From the NCBI RefSeq assembly GCF_030010415.1, contig NZ_JASCSA010000002.1: DNA of 64,000 nt; one strand, given 5' to 3'. Positions within the stretch are counted from its first letter, which is position 1, and every line of letters begins with the position of its first letter. The notes beneath the pieces were generated by a model. That model saw nothing but the letters and a program-made list of their open reading frames with translations, did not search any database and was not told the origin of the DNA. Source of the DNA: Cobetia amphilecti. GTDB taxonomy: Bacteria; Pseudomonadota; Gammaproteobacteria; Pseudomonadales; Halomonadaceae. Shown here one piece after another: positions 41,984 to 51,940 of the stretch. A program made the position numbers and the translations under genes.

Positions 41984-43105
41984 TCAGGCCGCGCGATGTT
42001 CACGCAGGATGGTCAGCATGCGCTTGAGCGGCTCCGCGGCCCCCCACAGCAGCTGGTCACCGACACTGAAGGCGGACAGGTATTCGCCACCCATCGCCAG
42101 CTTGCGCAGACGGCCGACCGGCACGGTCAGGGTGCCGGTCGCGGCGGCCGGCGTCAGGTGCTTGAGGCTGTCTTCCTTGGTGTTGGCGACGACCTTGACC
42201 CAGTCATTGTGCTTGGCCAGGCGGTCTTCGATCTCGTCCAGCGGCACGTCCTGCTTGAGCTTGACGGTGAAGGCCTGGGAGTGGGAACGCATCGCACCGA
42301 TACGCACGCACAGCCCATCGATCATGATCGGGTTGCCCTGGCTGTCGAGAATCTTGTTGGCCTCGACACCGGCCTTCCACTCCTCGCGGGTCTGACCGGA
42401 TTCCATCGCGGAATCGATCCACGGCAGCAGCGAGCCGGCCAGCGGCGCACCGAACTGCTGGGTCGCGAAGTCATCGCCGCGCATGGTGGCGGTCACCTTG
42501 CGGTCGATGTCGAGGATGGCGCTGGCCGGGTCCGCAAGCTCGGAGGCCACGCTGCCATTGAGCTGGCCCATCTGGGTCAGCAGCTCACGCATGTGGCGCG
42601 CACCGCTGCCGGACGCTGCCTGGTAGCTCATGGAGGTCATCCACTCGACCATGCCGGCCTCGAACAGGCCGCCCAGGCCCATCAGCATCAGGCTGACGGT
42701 GCAGTTGCCGCCGACGAAGGTGTTGGCACCGGCGCCGATCTTCTGGTCGATCACATGACGGTTGACCGGGTCCAGCACCAGCACGGCGTCCTTGTCCATG
42801 CGCAGGGTGGAGGCCGCATCGATCCAGTCGCCCTTCCAGCCGGCGTCACGCAGCGGGCCGAACACCTGCTTGGTGTAGTCGCCGCCCTGACAGGTGACGA
42901 TGACATCCAGCGCCTTCAGCTCATTGATGTCATTGGCATCCTTGAGCGCCGGCACCGGCGTGCCCACGTCAGGACCGGCCTGACCGACCTGGGAGGTGGA
43001 GAAGAATACCGGCTCGATACCGGCGAAATCGTTGTCATCACGCATGCGTTGCATCAGCACGGAACCGACCATGCCACGCCAACCAACAAATCCGACTTTC
43101 AACAT
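41984..43105 (-). CDS. asd: Aspartate-semialdehyde dehydrogenase
   Basis: 373 residues. Makes aspartate semialdehyde for lysine, threonine and methionine. NADP-binding GFVGWRGMVGSVLMQRM, catalytic Cys in GGNCTVSLMLMG, His in RIGAMRSHSQAFTVKL, the gammaproteobacterial form of the enzyme. ATG at 43105 behind AAGGAG. Last gene of the leuCDB-asd run, 220 bases after leuB; a second asd-like gene (usg) found beside it in pseudomonads is absent here. Confidence 0.97.
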   Translation of the reverse strand: MLKVGFVGWRGMVGSVLMQRMRDDNDFAGIEPVFFSTSQVGQAGPDVGTPVPALKDANDINELKALDVIVTCQGGDYTKQVFGPLRDAGWKGDWIDAASTLRMDKDAVLVLDPVNRHVIDQKIGAGANTFVGGNCTVSLMLMGLGGLFEAGMVEWMTSMSYQAASGSGARHMRELLTQMGQLNGSVASELADPASAILDIDRKVTATMRGDDFATQQFGAPLAGSLLPWIDSAMESGQTREEWKAGVEANKILDSQGNPIMIDGLCVRIGAMRSHSQAFTVKLKQDVPLDEIEDRLAKHNDWVKVVANTKEDSLKHLTPAAATGTLTVPVGRLRKLAMGGEYLSAFSVGDQLLWGAAEPLKRMLTILREHRAA

Positions 43106-43280
43106 GCTTGTTCTCCTTGTTCATGCACGGCCGGGAGCATGGAAGACACCACCGCTCCCGACACAGGAATGACCCGCAGCGAGCACAGGCAACTCACACG
43201 AGGCGAGCCTTGCCCAACGCTCCAGCCGCAGGTCCTGACATGAGAACCCGGCGACGCACGCCGAGCTCCCCCATGATCAT

Positions 43281-43314
43281 CGCGTGAACGCCGCTGGCTG
43301 GCGGCGTTCACGCG
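43281..43314 (-). terminator. Perfect hairpin between leuB and asd
   Basis: A 14-bp perfect stem (43281-43294 with 43301-43314) around TGGCTG, 10 bases after the leuB stop. No T-tract follows, so it may be an RNA-stabilising or partial stop structure. Confidence 0.6.
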
Positions 43315-43323
43315 GGTCTTGCC

Positions 43324-44406
<1,083 letters not shown>

Positions 44407-44551
44407 CTGGAACTCTCCTTGGGCCGGAAGTCTTCCGGCGAGACCGACGGTTCACCGTCGGTGCTGAGACTGGGCTCGCCGCCATTCTGGACGGCGAGCC
44501 ATGACGAATATGTTGCGATGTCAGGCGCTGACTGACGCGACGCTGGCCAGA
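44407..44551 (-). other. leuD-leuB spacer with three hairpins
   Basis: Three consecutive stem-loops: GCCGGAA/TTCCGGC (44423-44439), ACCGACGG/CCGTCGGT (44443-44462, loop TTCA) and GGCTCGCCG/CGGCGAGCC (44473-44500). None has a T-tract on the minus strand. Leucine genes on both sides read the same way. Confidence 0.75.
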
Positions 44552-45205
44552 TCAGGCCGTCTTGCCGTCGCGGAACAGCCACGGACGCTCGGTGCGATGG
44601 CGCTTCTCGAAGCTGTCGATGGCGTCCTGGTCCTTGAGGGTCAGACCGATATCGTCCAGGCCTTCCATCAGGCAATGCTTGCGGAAGCTGTCGACCTCGA
44701 AGGGAATCGACTCACCGGACGGCGTGATGACCGCCTGTGCCTCGAGATCGATATCCAGACGATATCCTTCCACCGCCTCGGCTTCCTTGAACAGACGGTC
44801 CACCGTGTCCTCGTCGAGGGTAATCAACAACAGGCCGTTCTTGAACGAGTTGTTGTAGAAGATATCGGCGAAGCTCGGTGCGATGACCACGCGGAAGCCG
44901 AAGTCGGTCAGTGCCCAGGGCGCGTGTTCGCGCGAGGAACCACAACCGAAGTTGCGACGCGCCAGCAATACGCTTGCGCCTGCGTAACGCGGCTGGTTGA
45001 GCACGAAATCCGGATTCAGCGGACGCTTGCTGATGTCCTGACCGATATAGCCCTCATCGAGATAACGCAGCTCATCGAAGAGGTTCGGCCCGAAGCCGGT
45101 ACGCTTGATCGACTTCAGAAACTGCTTCGGGATGATCAGGTCAGTATCGACGTTGGCGCGATCAAGCGGTGCCACGAGGCCCTGCTGGCGAATGAACTTT
45201 TCCAT
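44552..45205 (-). CDS. leuD: 3-isopropylmalate dehydratase small subunit
   Basis: 217 residues. With LeuC isomerises 2- to 3-isopropylmalate. Signature GRNFGCGSSREHAPWAL-type block reads LLARRNFGCGSSREHAPWAL; FADIFYNNSFKNGLLLI follows. ATG at 45205 behind GGAGG, 12 bases after leuC, so translated from the same message. Confidence 0.98.
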   Translation of the reverse strand: MEKFIRQQGLVAPLDRANVDTDLIIPKQFLKSIKRTGFGPNLFDELRYLDEGYIGQDISKRPLNPDFVLNQPRYAGASVLLARRNFGCGSSREHAPWALTDFGFRVVIAPSFADIFYNNSFKNGLLLITLDEDTVDRLFKEAEAVEGYRLDIDLEAQAVITPSGESIPFEVDSFRKHCLMEGLDDIGLTLKDQDAIDSFEKRHRTERPWLFRDGKTA

Positions 45206-45216
45206 GTCGGGCCTCC

Positions 45217-46668
45217 TCAGGCGACTTGAGTGTTGTTGGTAGGGATGGGGGCAAAGTCACGAACATCAACGAAGTGACCCGCAATCGCGGCAGCGGCGGC
45301 CATGGCCGGGCTGACGAGGTGCGTACGCCCACCGAAGCCCTGACGGCCTTCGAAGTTGCGGTTGGAGGTGGAAGCGCAATGCTCACCGGCGCCCAGCTTG
45401 TCGGCGTTCATCGCCAGACACATGGAGCAGCCCGGCTCACGCCATTCAAAGCCCGCCGCGAGGAAGATCTCGTGCAGCCCTTCCGCTTCCGCCTGCGCCT
45501 TCACCAGGCCAGAGCCCGGCACCACCATCGCCTGCTTGAGGCTCTTGGCGACCGTGCGACCTTCGGCCACGCGCGCCGCTTCACGCAAATCCTCGATGCG
45601 CGAGTTGGTGCAGGAACCGATGAACACGCGGTCCAGCTTGATGTCGGTGATCTTCTGCTGAGCGCTGAGACCCATGTACTCGAGCGCACGGGTGATGCCA
45701 CGCGCTTCGGTGTCATCGCTGGCTGCGGCCGGGTCCGGCACCACGCCATTGACGCTGGTGACCTGCTCCGGGCTGGTGCCCCAGGTGACCTGCGGCGCGA
45801 TATCCTCGGCCTTGAGCACCACGACCTTGTCGAATTCGGCGTCCGCATCGGAGACCAGATTGCGCCAGTCTGCGACGGCCGCTTCCCACTGCTGGGCGTT
45901 CGGCGCATAGGGGCGCTCGTAGAGATAGTCGATGGTGATGTCATCGACACCGACCAGACCGACCCGCGCACCGGCTTCGATCGCCATGTTGCAGATGGTC
46001 ATGCGGCCTTCCATGGAGATGTCCTGGATGGCAGAGCCGCCGAATTCGATGGCGTAGCCGGTACCGCCGGCGGTGCCGATCTCGCCGATGATGGCGAGCA
46101 CGACATCCTTGGCGGTGACGCCAGTGCCGAGACGACCATCGACGCGCACCAGCATGTTCTTCATCTTGCGCTGGATCAGGCACTGGGTGGCAAGCACGTG
46201 CTCGACCTCGGAGGTCCCGATCCCGTGGGCCAATGCCGCGAAGGCACCGTGGGTCGCGGTGTGGGAATCGCCACACACCACGGTCATGCCCGGCAGAGTC
46301 GCGCCCTGCTCCGGCCCGACCACGTGCACGATGCCCTGACGCGCATCATTGATGGTGAACTGCTCGATGTTGAAGCTGTTGCAGTTGTCGTCGAGGGTCT
46401 GCACCTGGATGCGTGAGGTTTCGTCCTCGATGCCCGCGATACCGGCAGCACGCTCCTTGAGAGACGTCGGCACGTTGTGGTCCGGCGTTGCCAGGTTGGC
46501 ATCCAAACGCCACGGCTTGCGACCGGCCAGACGCAGCCCTTCGAATGCCTGCGGCGACGTGACTTCGTGCAGCAGGTGACGGTCGATGTAGATGAGTGCA
46601 GTACCGTCTTCGCGTTGCTTGACCAGGTGCTGATCCCACAACTTGTCATAAAGGGTCTGGCTAGCCAT
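45217..46668 (-). CDS. leuC: 3-isopropylmalate dehydratase large subunit
   Basis: 483 residues. Carries the 4Fe-4S cluster: Cys in FIGSCTNSRIEDL and the pair in PGCSMCLAMN. Other landmarks are VCGDSHTATHGAFAALA and TSNRNFEGRQG. ATG at 46668 behind GAGGAG. First gene of leuCDB-asd, divergent from a LysR-type regulator. Confidence 0.98.
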   Translation of the reverse strand: MASQTLYDKLWDQHLVKQREDGTALIYIDRHLLHEVTSPQAFEGLRLAGRKPWRLDANLATPDHNVPTSLKERAAGIAGIEDETSRIQVQTLDDNCNSFNIEQFTINDARQGIVHVVGPEQGATLPGMTVVCGDSHTATHGAFAALAHGIGTSEVEHVLATQCLIQRKMKNMLVRVDGRLGTGVTAKDVVLAIIGEIGTAGGTGYAIEFGGSAIQDISMEGRMTICNMAIEAGARVGLVGVDDITIDYLYERPYAPNAQQWEAAVADWRNLVSDADAEFDKVVVLKAEDIAPQVTWGTSPEQVTSVNGVVPDPAAASDDTEARGITRALEYMGLSAQQKITDIKLDRVFIGSCTNSRIEDLREAARVAEGRTVAKSLKQAMVVPGSGLVKAQAEAEGLHEIFLAAGFEWREPGCSMCLAMNADKLGAGEHCASTSNRNFEGRQGFGGRTHLVSPAMAAAAAIAGHFVDVRDFAPIPTNNTQVA

Positions 46669-47027
46669 GTCGTGTCTCCTCGTGGCGCCTTACGGTAAGA
46701 GCGCGCTTGCTGCCTCGGGGCTCGTAACGGCCCCTTGATGAGGGTGTGTCGTCCAGTGTTGATGGCGGGGCGGTCGTGCGAGCCCGTGGATAGTGACCAC
46801 TTGCTTTCTGGCTCCAGCATCGCCGCCGCGTCCTGTGCCATCAAGAGTACTCGGCGACGATGAATAAAAGCAATTCATGTTTTTCATGCTTTGGATTCCC
46901 AAAAGGAATATCATTGCTCATCAGGTCGTGATCAGGAGTGCATCCGCCTGCGGCGGCATCGATCGCCCCGCTTGAGGCTCCCCTGAATGTCTCTCTGAAT
47001 GCCCTCATGACAGGATAGCTGCCCCAC
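46669..47027. other. 359-base divergent leuC/LysR regulatory region
   Basis: A LysR-type site lies at 46895-46909 (ATTCC/GGAAT with CAAAA between, containing T-N11-A). Nearer leuC the leader can fold GGGGC/GCCCC hairpins (about 46715-46735). A short minus-strand frame (46690-46914) crosses the site and lacks leader-peptide leucine runs, so it is not called. Confidence 0.5.
46895..46909. promoter_or_regulatory. Candidate LysR binding site
   Basis: ATTCCCAAAAGGAAT: 5-bp inverted repeat containing the LysR T-N11-A core, between leuC and the divergent LysR gene. Confidence 0.5.
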
Positions 47028-47918
47028 ATGGACACACCCTCTCTGCAGGCCTTCGTCGCCGTCGCCGAAACCGCCTCCTTCTCGCTTGCCGCCGAGCAGC
47101 TGCACCTCACCCAGCCGGCCGTTTCCAAGCGTATCGCCCAGCTGGAGCAGCTGCATGGCGCACGGCTGTTCGATCGCATCGGACGGCGTGTCTCGCTGAC
47201 GGAGGCCGGCAATATCCTGCTGCCCCGTGCCCGCGCCATCCTGGTGATGCACGACGACACCCGGCGTGCGCTGCGCAATCTGTCCGGCGAGGTAAAAGGC
47301 AGCCTGACGATGGCCACCAGCCACCATGTGGGCCTGCACCGGCTGCCGCCGCTGCTCAAGGCCTTCACCATGGCCCACCCCGAGGTGCGCATGGACATGC
47401 GCTTTCTGGATTCGGAACAGGCCTATCAGGGCGTACTGGATGGGGAGCTGGAACTGGCCGTCGTCACCCTGGCACCGCATCGCGATCCCAATCTTACGGT
47501 AGTGCCGGTGTGGCTGGATGAGATGCGCTTCGTGTGCGGACGTGATCACCCGCTGGCAGGTCACAAAGCGTTGCCGCTGGCCGCCCTCTCACAGCACGAC
47601 GCCGTGCTGCCGGGCCACCTGACCTTCACGCGTGGCATCGTCATCGATACCTTCGCGCGTGACGGCCTCTCGGTGGAAGTCTCGATGTCCACCAACTACC
47701 TCGAGACCCTCAAGATGATGGTCGCCATCGGCCTGGGCTGGAGCGTACTGCCGGAAAGCATGATCGACGACGAGATCGAGATCCTGCCCATCGACCACCG
47801 CCCCATCGAACGCCAGCTCGGCTACCTCTATCACAACAACCGCACCCTCTCGAACGCCGCCAGCGCGATGATCGAACTGCTGGAAGGGGCAAGGGATGCG
47901 GCGTCGAGAAGCCTCTAG
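47028..47918 (+). CDS. LysR-type regulator next to leuCDB
   Basis: 296 residues; ATG at 47028. N-terminal winged HTH (LQAFVAVAETASFSLAAEQLHLTQPAVSKRIAQLE) with CynR/CysB-type effector domain (LTMATSHHVGLHRLPPLLKAF). Same divergent position beside leuC as a LysR gene in pseudomonads (PA3122 position), so leucine-gene control is likely, though its effector is not known. Ends 96 bases before the convergent phaC stop. Confidence 0.85.
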   Translation: MDTPSLQAFVAVAETASFSLAAEQLHLTQPAVSKRIAQLEQLHGARLFDRIGRRVSLTEAGNILLPRARAILVMHDDTRRALRNLSGEVKGSLTMATSHHVGLHRLPPLLKAFTMAHPEVRMDMRFLDSEQAYQGVLDGELELAVVTLAPHRDPNLTVVPVWLDEMRFVCGRDHPLAGHKALPLAALSQHDAVLPGHLTFTRGIVIDTFARDGLSVEVSMSTNYLETLKMMVAIGLGWSVLPESMIDDEIEILPIDHRPIERQLGYLYHNNRTLSNAASAMIELLEGARDAASRSL

Positions 47919-47955
47919 CGCAGCTTGAGCTTGAAAGCCCGACCTGAAAGCACAG

Positions 47956-47977
47956 CGCCAGCCCCGAAGGGCTGGCG
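47956..47977. terminator. Bidirectional terminator
   Basis: CGCCAGCCC (47956-47964) pairs with GGGCTGGCG (47969-47977), loop CGAA, in the convergent LysR/phaC spacer. Confidence 0.8.
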
Positions 47978-48013
47978 TTGTGCGTTCAGGCTCACTGCTT
48001 GTGGCGCCGCGGA

Positions 48014-50815
48014 TCAACTCTTGTCGCTATCCTTGGCATTGCCAGACGCGCCATCCGTCTTGCTTGCCGCAGGCTTGGCATCGTCCTTCTTCGCCTCTTC
48101 CGCTGCCTTGGCGGCGGCCTTGTTGGCATTGGAGGGACGGCCACGGCGCGGCTTGGGCGCTTCGCTGCCGGTGTCGCTCTTGGCGGTGGTAGTGGAAGCA
48201 CCAGAACTTGAAGTGCCCGAGCGGGTAGCCCCCTGACTGGAAGCCCCGGTGCTGCTACCCGTCTTGGCAGTGCTCGCCGTAGTCTTGCTGGCAGTGCTCT
48301 TGCGCGTCGTCGCGGGCTTCGTAGCGCTGGAACCCGAAGCCGTAGAAGAAGTGCTGCTGTTCGAGGTGCCGGATGCAGACGGCTTGCTGCCCGAGGCTGA
48401 CGTGCTCGCAGTCGTCTTGGCCGCCGTTGTCTTGTTGGCGGTGGTCGTCTTGCGTGGCGTGGAGGTCTTTCTCGCCGTGGTGGTCTTGGTCGCTGAGCTA
48501 CCAGTGCTGCTGGCAGCCGTGCTCGCAGTGCTCGGTTTTGCCGTGCTCTGTTTGGTAGTGCTGTCGCTGGCCGTGCTGCTGGTGGTCGTTGCGCTCTTGG
48601 CAGCAGTGCTCTTGGCAGCAGTGCTCCTGGAGGCTGTGCTCTTGGGTGCAGCACGCTTGCGCGCGGCGGGCTTGCTTGCCGGCGTCGCCGACTCAGCGGC
48701 TGGCGACCCAGCGGCAGGTCTGGTGCTCGCACCTTGCGCCTTGGAGGCACTGGATGAGCTGTTGCCCGCCGTGTCGCCGGCATCATTGGCGGCCTTGCCG
48801 GTGACGGCTTCGGTCATCGCGGTCATGGCCTCTTCCAGCGGCAGCGTCACCTGCTTGAGCGCTTCATTCACGCTCTTCTCGACCGTCTGTTGGACATCAC
48901 GCACGGCCTTGAGCTGCGCATCCGCCACGCTGGTGATCTCTTCCGGCACGCTCTGCCCCAGCACTTCCGGAATGGTCTGGCGCGCATAACGCCCCGGCGC
49001 TGCTTCGATCACGTCGAGTTTGCCCTCACCCGGTGTGCGCGCAGAGACCTCCGGTTCCGGCTCCACGAAGCCATTGCCGGTCATCCACGCCTGCCAGTCA
49101 TTCCACCAGGAACCTTCGTGCTGCTCGGTGCCCTCGAGCCACTCATCCGGCGTTGCCGGGAGGCTGTCGTTGGTAGCGTAGCCGTACTTGTTCTTGTGCG
49201 GCGGATTGACGATACCCGCGATATGACCGGAGCCACCGAGCACGAAGCGCTTGATGGAGGCCTTGGGCAGCTGGGTGCCGTTGTAGGTGGTCTGCCACTT
49301 GGCGATGTGGTCCTCGCGCGCGGAGACCCAGTAGCTCGGCGTTTCGATCTGGGAGAGATCGATCGGCACGCCGTCCAGCTCGATGCCGCCGGGCTGCACC
49401 AGGCGGTTCTCCAGATACATGTGGCGCAGATACCAGGCATGGGTACCGGCCGGCAGGTTGGTGCCGTCGGTGTTCCAATACAGCAGGTCGAACGCGGTCG
49501 GCGCTTCGCCCTTGAGATAGTTGGAGACGTAGAACGACCAGAACAGGTCATTCTCGCGCAGCAGATTGAAGGAGAACGCCATCACGCGGCCATCCAGATA
49601 GCCGTCCTGCGCCATCTGCTTCTCGAGGCCCTGCAGTACCGGCTCGTTGAGGAAGACACCGATCTCACCGGGATCGGAGAAATCCTGCAGCGTTGCCATG
49701 TAGCTGACCGAGCGCACGCGGTCGGACTGCTTCTCGGCCGCCAGATAGGCCATGGCGCTGGCCGTCAGCGTGCCGCCGATGCAGTAGGACAGGATGTTGA
49801 CCTGCTTCTCGCCGGTGGCCTGCTCGATGGCATCCATCGCGGCCAGCGGCCCCATCTGCATGTAATCGGCCCAGGTGAGATCACTCTGCTCGGGCCCCGG
49901 ATTGCGCCAGGAGATCAGGAACACGGTGTGCCCCTGCTCCACCAGCCAGCGCATCATCGAATTGTCCTGACGCAGATCGAGAATGTAGTACTTGTTGATC
50001 CACGGCGGCACGACCAGCAACGGCGTGCTGAAGGCCTTCTCGGAGGCCGGACGATACTGGATCAGCTGGATCAGCTCGTTCTCGAAGACCACGTCACCCG
50101 GCGTGACGGCGATGTTGTCGCCGAGACGGAAGGCTTCGGTGTCGGTCATCGCGACATTGATGCCTTCGGCGGAGTTGGCCAGGTCATCGCGCAGACGCTT
50201 CAGGCCGTCGAGCAGGTTCTGGCCGCCAGTCTCGCGGGTCACGCGCTGCACTTCCGGGTTGGTGGAGGCGAAGTTGGAGGGCGAGAAGGCGCTGACGTAC
50301 TGGCGCGCGTAGAACTCGAGATTGCGCTTCTGGCTCTCCGGCAGGCCTTGAATGCCGGCCAGCATGTCGTCCACGGCGCGCGAGAACAGCAGGTATTGCT
50401 GCACGAGGAAGTGGTAATAGGGCTCGCTCTGCCAGGCCTCATCGCGGAAGCGGCGATCAGAGCGCGCGGGCGTGATCACCGGCTCGACGCTCTCGCCATT
50501 CAACTCGCGCAACGTGCCCTGCAACAGGGCCATCTGGTCCTGGAAGAGGCGCGTCTGGGTCGACATCAACAGTTGCGGGTCACGTGCCAGGGCCTCGGCC
50601 CCCGCCTGGAAGCAACGACCCATCTCATCATAGATGGTGGAAGCGGCAGCGCTGGGCCATAGGCGCTCCAGCATGTCACTCATCAAGGCTTGATACTGGG
50701 CGCTGGCCTGCTGCATCACGCTGGCCCACTCCGTGCCTTCAGCACCGTCGGGGAACAGACTGGTAAAGGCCTGAGAGAATGTCTGCGAGAACGCCTGCTG
50801 CTGGGCTGAGTCCAT
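48014..50815 (-). CDS. phaC: Class I polyhydroxyalkanoate synthase with long H1-like C-terminal tail
   Basis: 933 residues from the ATG at 50815 (GGAGG nine bases upstream; the ATG at 50836 lies before that site). Polymerises hydroxyacyl-CoA into storage polyester on granules. Core about 1-615: lipase-like box SYCIGG with Cys345 (Ser where most have Gly), Asp502 in REDHIAKW, His531 in GGSGHIAG. From about residue 630 to the end is an Ala/Ser/Thr/Lys-rich low-complexity tail with many KTTASTA-type units, an AT-hook PRRGRP (about 889-894) and an AAAKAAEEAKK end. Long halomonad synthases are known; the AT-hook suggests DNA binding, as with PhaF/PhaM granule-nucleoid linkers. Confidence 0.93.
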   Translation of the reverse strand: MDSAQQQAFSQTFSQAFTSLFPDGAEGTEWASVMQQASAQYQALMSDMLERLWPSAAASTIYDEMGRCFQAGAEALARDPQLLMSTQTRLFQDQMALLQGTLRELNGESVEPVITPARSDRRFRDEAWQSEPYYHFLVQQYLLFSRAVDDMLAGIQGLPESQKRNLEFYARQYVSAFSPSNFASTNPEVQRVTRETGGQNLLDGLKRLRDDLANSAEGINVAMTDTEAFRLGDNIAVTPGDVVFENELIQLIQYRPASEKAFSTPLLVVPPWINKYYILDLRQDNSMMRWLVEQGHTVFLISWRNPGPEQSDLTWADYMQMGPLAAMDAIEQATGEKQVNILSYCIGGTLTASAMAYLAAEKQSDRVRSVSYMATLQDFSDPGEIGVFLNEPVLQGLEKQMAQDGYLDGRVMAFSFNLLRENDLFWSFYVSNYLKGEAPTAFDLLYWNTDGTNLPAGTHAWYLRHMYLENRLVQPGGIELDGVPIDLSQIETPSYWVSAREDHIAKWQTTYNGTQLPKASIKRFVLGGSGHIAGIVNPPHKNKYGYATNDSLPATPDEWLEGTEQHEGSWWNDWQAWMTGNGFVEPEPEVSARTPGEGKLDVIEAAPGRYARQTIPEVLGQSVPEEITSVADAQLKAVRDVQQTVEKSVNEALKQVTLPLEEAMTAMTEAVTGKAANDAGDTAGNSSSSASKAQGASTRPAAGSPAAESATPASKPAARKRAAPKSTASRSTAAKSTAAKSATTTSSTASDSTTKQSTAKPSTASTAASSTGSSATKTTTARKTSTPRKTTTANKTTAAKTTASTSASGSKPSASGTSNSSTSSTASGSSATKPATTRKSTASKTTASTAKTGSSTGASSQGATRSGTSSSGASTTTAKSDTGSEAPKPRRGRPSNANKAAAKAAEEAKKDDAKPAASKTDGASGNAKDSDKS

Positions 50816-51267
50816 ATCGCCCTTCCTCCTTGTCATTGACCATCACGTCATTGGCTATCGAAGCTTGGCTGCCGAACATCTGCCGGCGGCACGATTTCAT
50901 CGAATCGAATCCTTCCTGACCACTGAGCAGTGCCATGCCGTCTCTCGTGAGACGGGCGCCTTCACTGGCGACGGGCACTGCTTTTCAGACTGTTTTGAAG
51001 ACCGTTTCACGGCTGATTTCAGGGTGCTGCAGGCGAGCATGCCAAGGCAAGCAAAGTGCGCTGTCAGCTAAAATGCGCTGTCAGTTGGAATGGTCTGCCA
51101 CCTGCAGGTCTGCTTTCCGTCGGATTCGCGCGCGGCAAATACGAGAGCAAAGCAGCCTGTGTGCCAGCGTGCTCATCTCCAGCATGCGCCTTCCAGCACG
51201 GCAGGGGCAATGCCTGAAAACGGCAAAAAAAAGGCTGGCGCAAGCGCCAGCCTTTTCGGGGTATACC
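50816..51267. other. 452-base spacer between phasin and phaC
   Basis: Holds the phasin terminator (51229-51256) and a direct repeat TGCGCTGTCAG at 51057-51067 and 51074-51084 (17-bp period). phaC therefore probably has its own promoter here. No gene seen. Confidence 0.5.
51229..51256 (-). terminator. Rho-independent terminator after the phasin gene
   Basis: AAAAGGCTGGCG (51229-51240) pairs with CGCCAGCCTTTT (51245-51256); further T follow on the minus strand (51223-51230). Confidence 0.9.
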
Positions 51268-51720
51268 TTAGTTCTGCTTGGCGCGGCTTGTCGCGGCAGC
51301 CGGCTTGTTGCTGGCAGCGGAGGATGCCTTGTCCTCTGCTGCTGAAGCGGCTTTCTCTGTGGCAGCGGACGCCTTGTCGGTGGCTTCCTTGCCAGCGTCA
51401 GAGTAGGCCTGTTCGAGCTGGGCGCGCATTTCGTTGCCCATCTCGGCCAGCTTCAGGGAATCATCCATCATCTGCTGAGACAGCTCGGTCGCCACTTCCA
51501 GCTGGCGGTTGCTGAACTCGCTGAACTCTTCCATACCCTTGATTTCAGTGGCAGCACGCGCACGCTCGAGACCAGTCTCGGTATAGCGCTTGGCGGCGTC
51601 CATCTGATAATCGGCAATCTTGCCCATATGGTCGAGCATCAGAGTGTTGAGCTTGCGCATCGGCTGGTAGAAGCTGCGGGCTTGCTCGGCAAAGGCGTTG
51701 AACATCTGATCCTGCTGCAT
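51268..51720 (-). CDS. phaP: Phasin family protein (PHA granule-associated)
   Basis: 150 residues; ATG at 51720 behind GGAGGA. Two long amphipathic helices (FNAFAEQARSFYQPMRKLNTLMLDHMGKIADYQMDAAKRYTETGLERARAATEIKGMEEFSEFSNRQL shortened here to its ends) of the phasin_2 type, which coat PHA granules, followed by an Ala/Lys/Asp-rich tail (KASAATEKAASAAEDKASSAAS) that resembles the tail of PhaC. Lies upstream of phaC on the same strand with a terminator between, the halomonad phaP-phaC layout. Confidence 0.88.
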   Translation of the reverse strand: MQQDQMFNAFAEQARSFYQPMRKLNTLMLDHMGKIADYQMDAAKRYTETGLERARAATEIKGMEEFSEFSNRQLEVATELSQQMMDDSLKLAEMGNEMRAQLEQAYSDAGKEATDKASAATEKAASAAEDKASSAASNKPAAATSRAKQN

Positions 51721-51786
51721 GACGGTTCCTCCCATGGATTCCGTACCGGGACAGCGCGCAGAAGTCTCTGCGCCACCTGTGGAGCA

Positions 51787-51799
51787 CAGCAATATGCTG
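51787..51799. promoter_or_regulatory. Possible PhaR-type operator upstream of the phasin
   Basis: CAGCA-ATA-TGCTG inverted repeat, 67 bases upstream of the phasin start, inside a TGC-rich stretch. PhaR repressors bind TGC/GCA-rich sites near phaP genes, but no PhaR gene is in the window. Confidence 0.35.
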
Positions 51800-51835
51800 C
51801 ACTGCACAAAGACTAGTCTGCTCCTCAGGTGGTTG

Positions 51836-51884
51836 CAATCCCATGACAGAAAACTGTCCAAGGACATTTTCTGTCATGGGATTG
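51836..51884. repeat. 49-base near-perfect inverted repeat
   Basis: Arm CAATCCCATGACAGAAAA at 51836-51853 matches its exact reverse complement at 51867-51884; inside, TGTCC (51855-51859) and GGACA (51862-51866) pair as well, leaving one bulged base and a 2-base loop. Lies between the DUF6489-like gene and the phasin gene, both minus strand. Confidence 0.9.
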
Positions 51885-51940
51885 GCCGGGCATGCCTCAC
51901 GCCCCTGTCAGCCAAGAGCGTTCTTCGCGCCTGCCGGTCA

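Noticed and set aside
46690..46914. Possible leucine leader peptide upstream of leuC
   Set aside because: The frame has no run of leucine codons and overlaps the likely LysR site; attenuation is not supported.
48249..50662. Two plus-strand frames of 246 and 590 codons opposite phaC
   Set aside because: Antisense shadows; the Val/Leu/Ala-rich one simply mirrors the Ala/Ser/Thr/Lys tail of PhaC and only looks like membrane protein.
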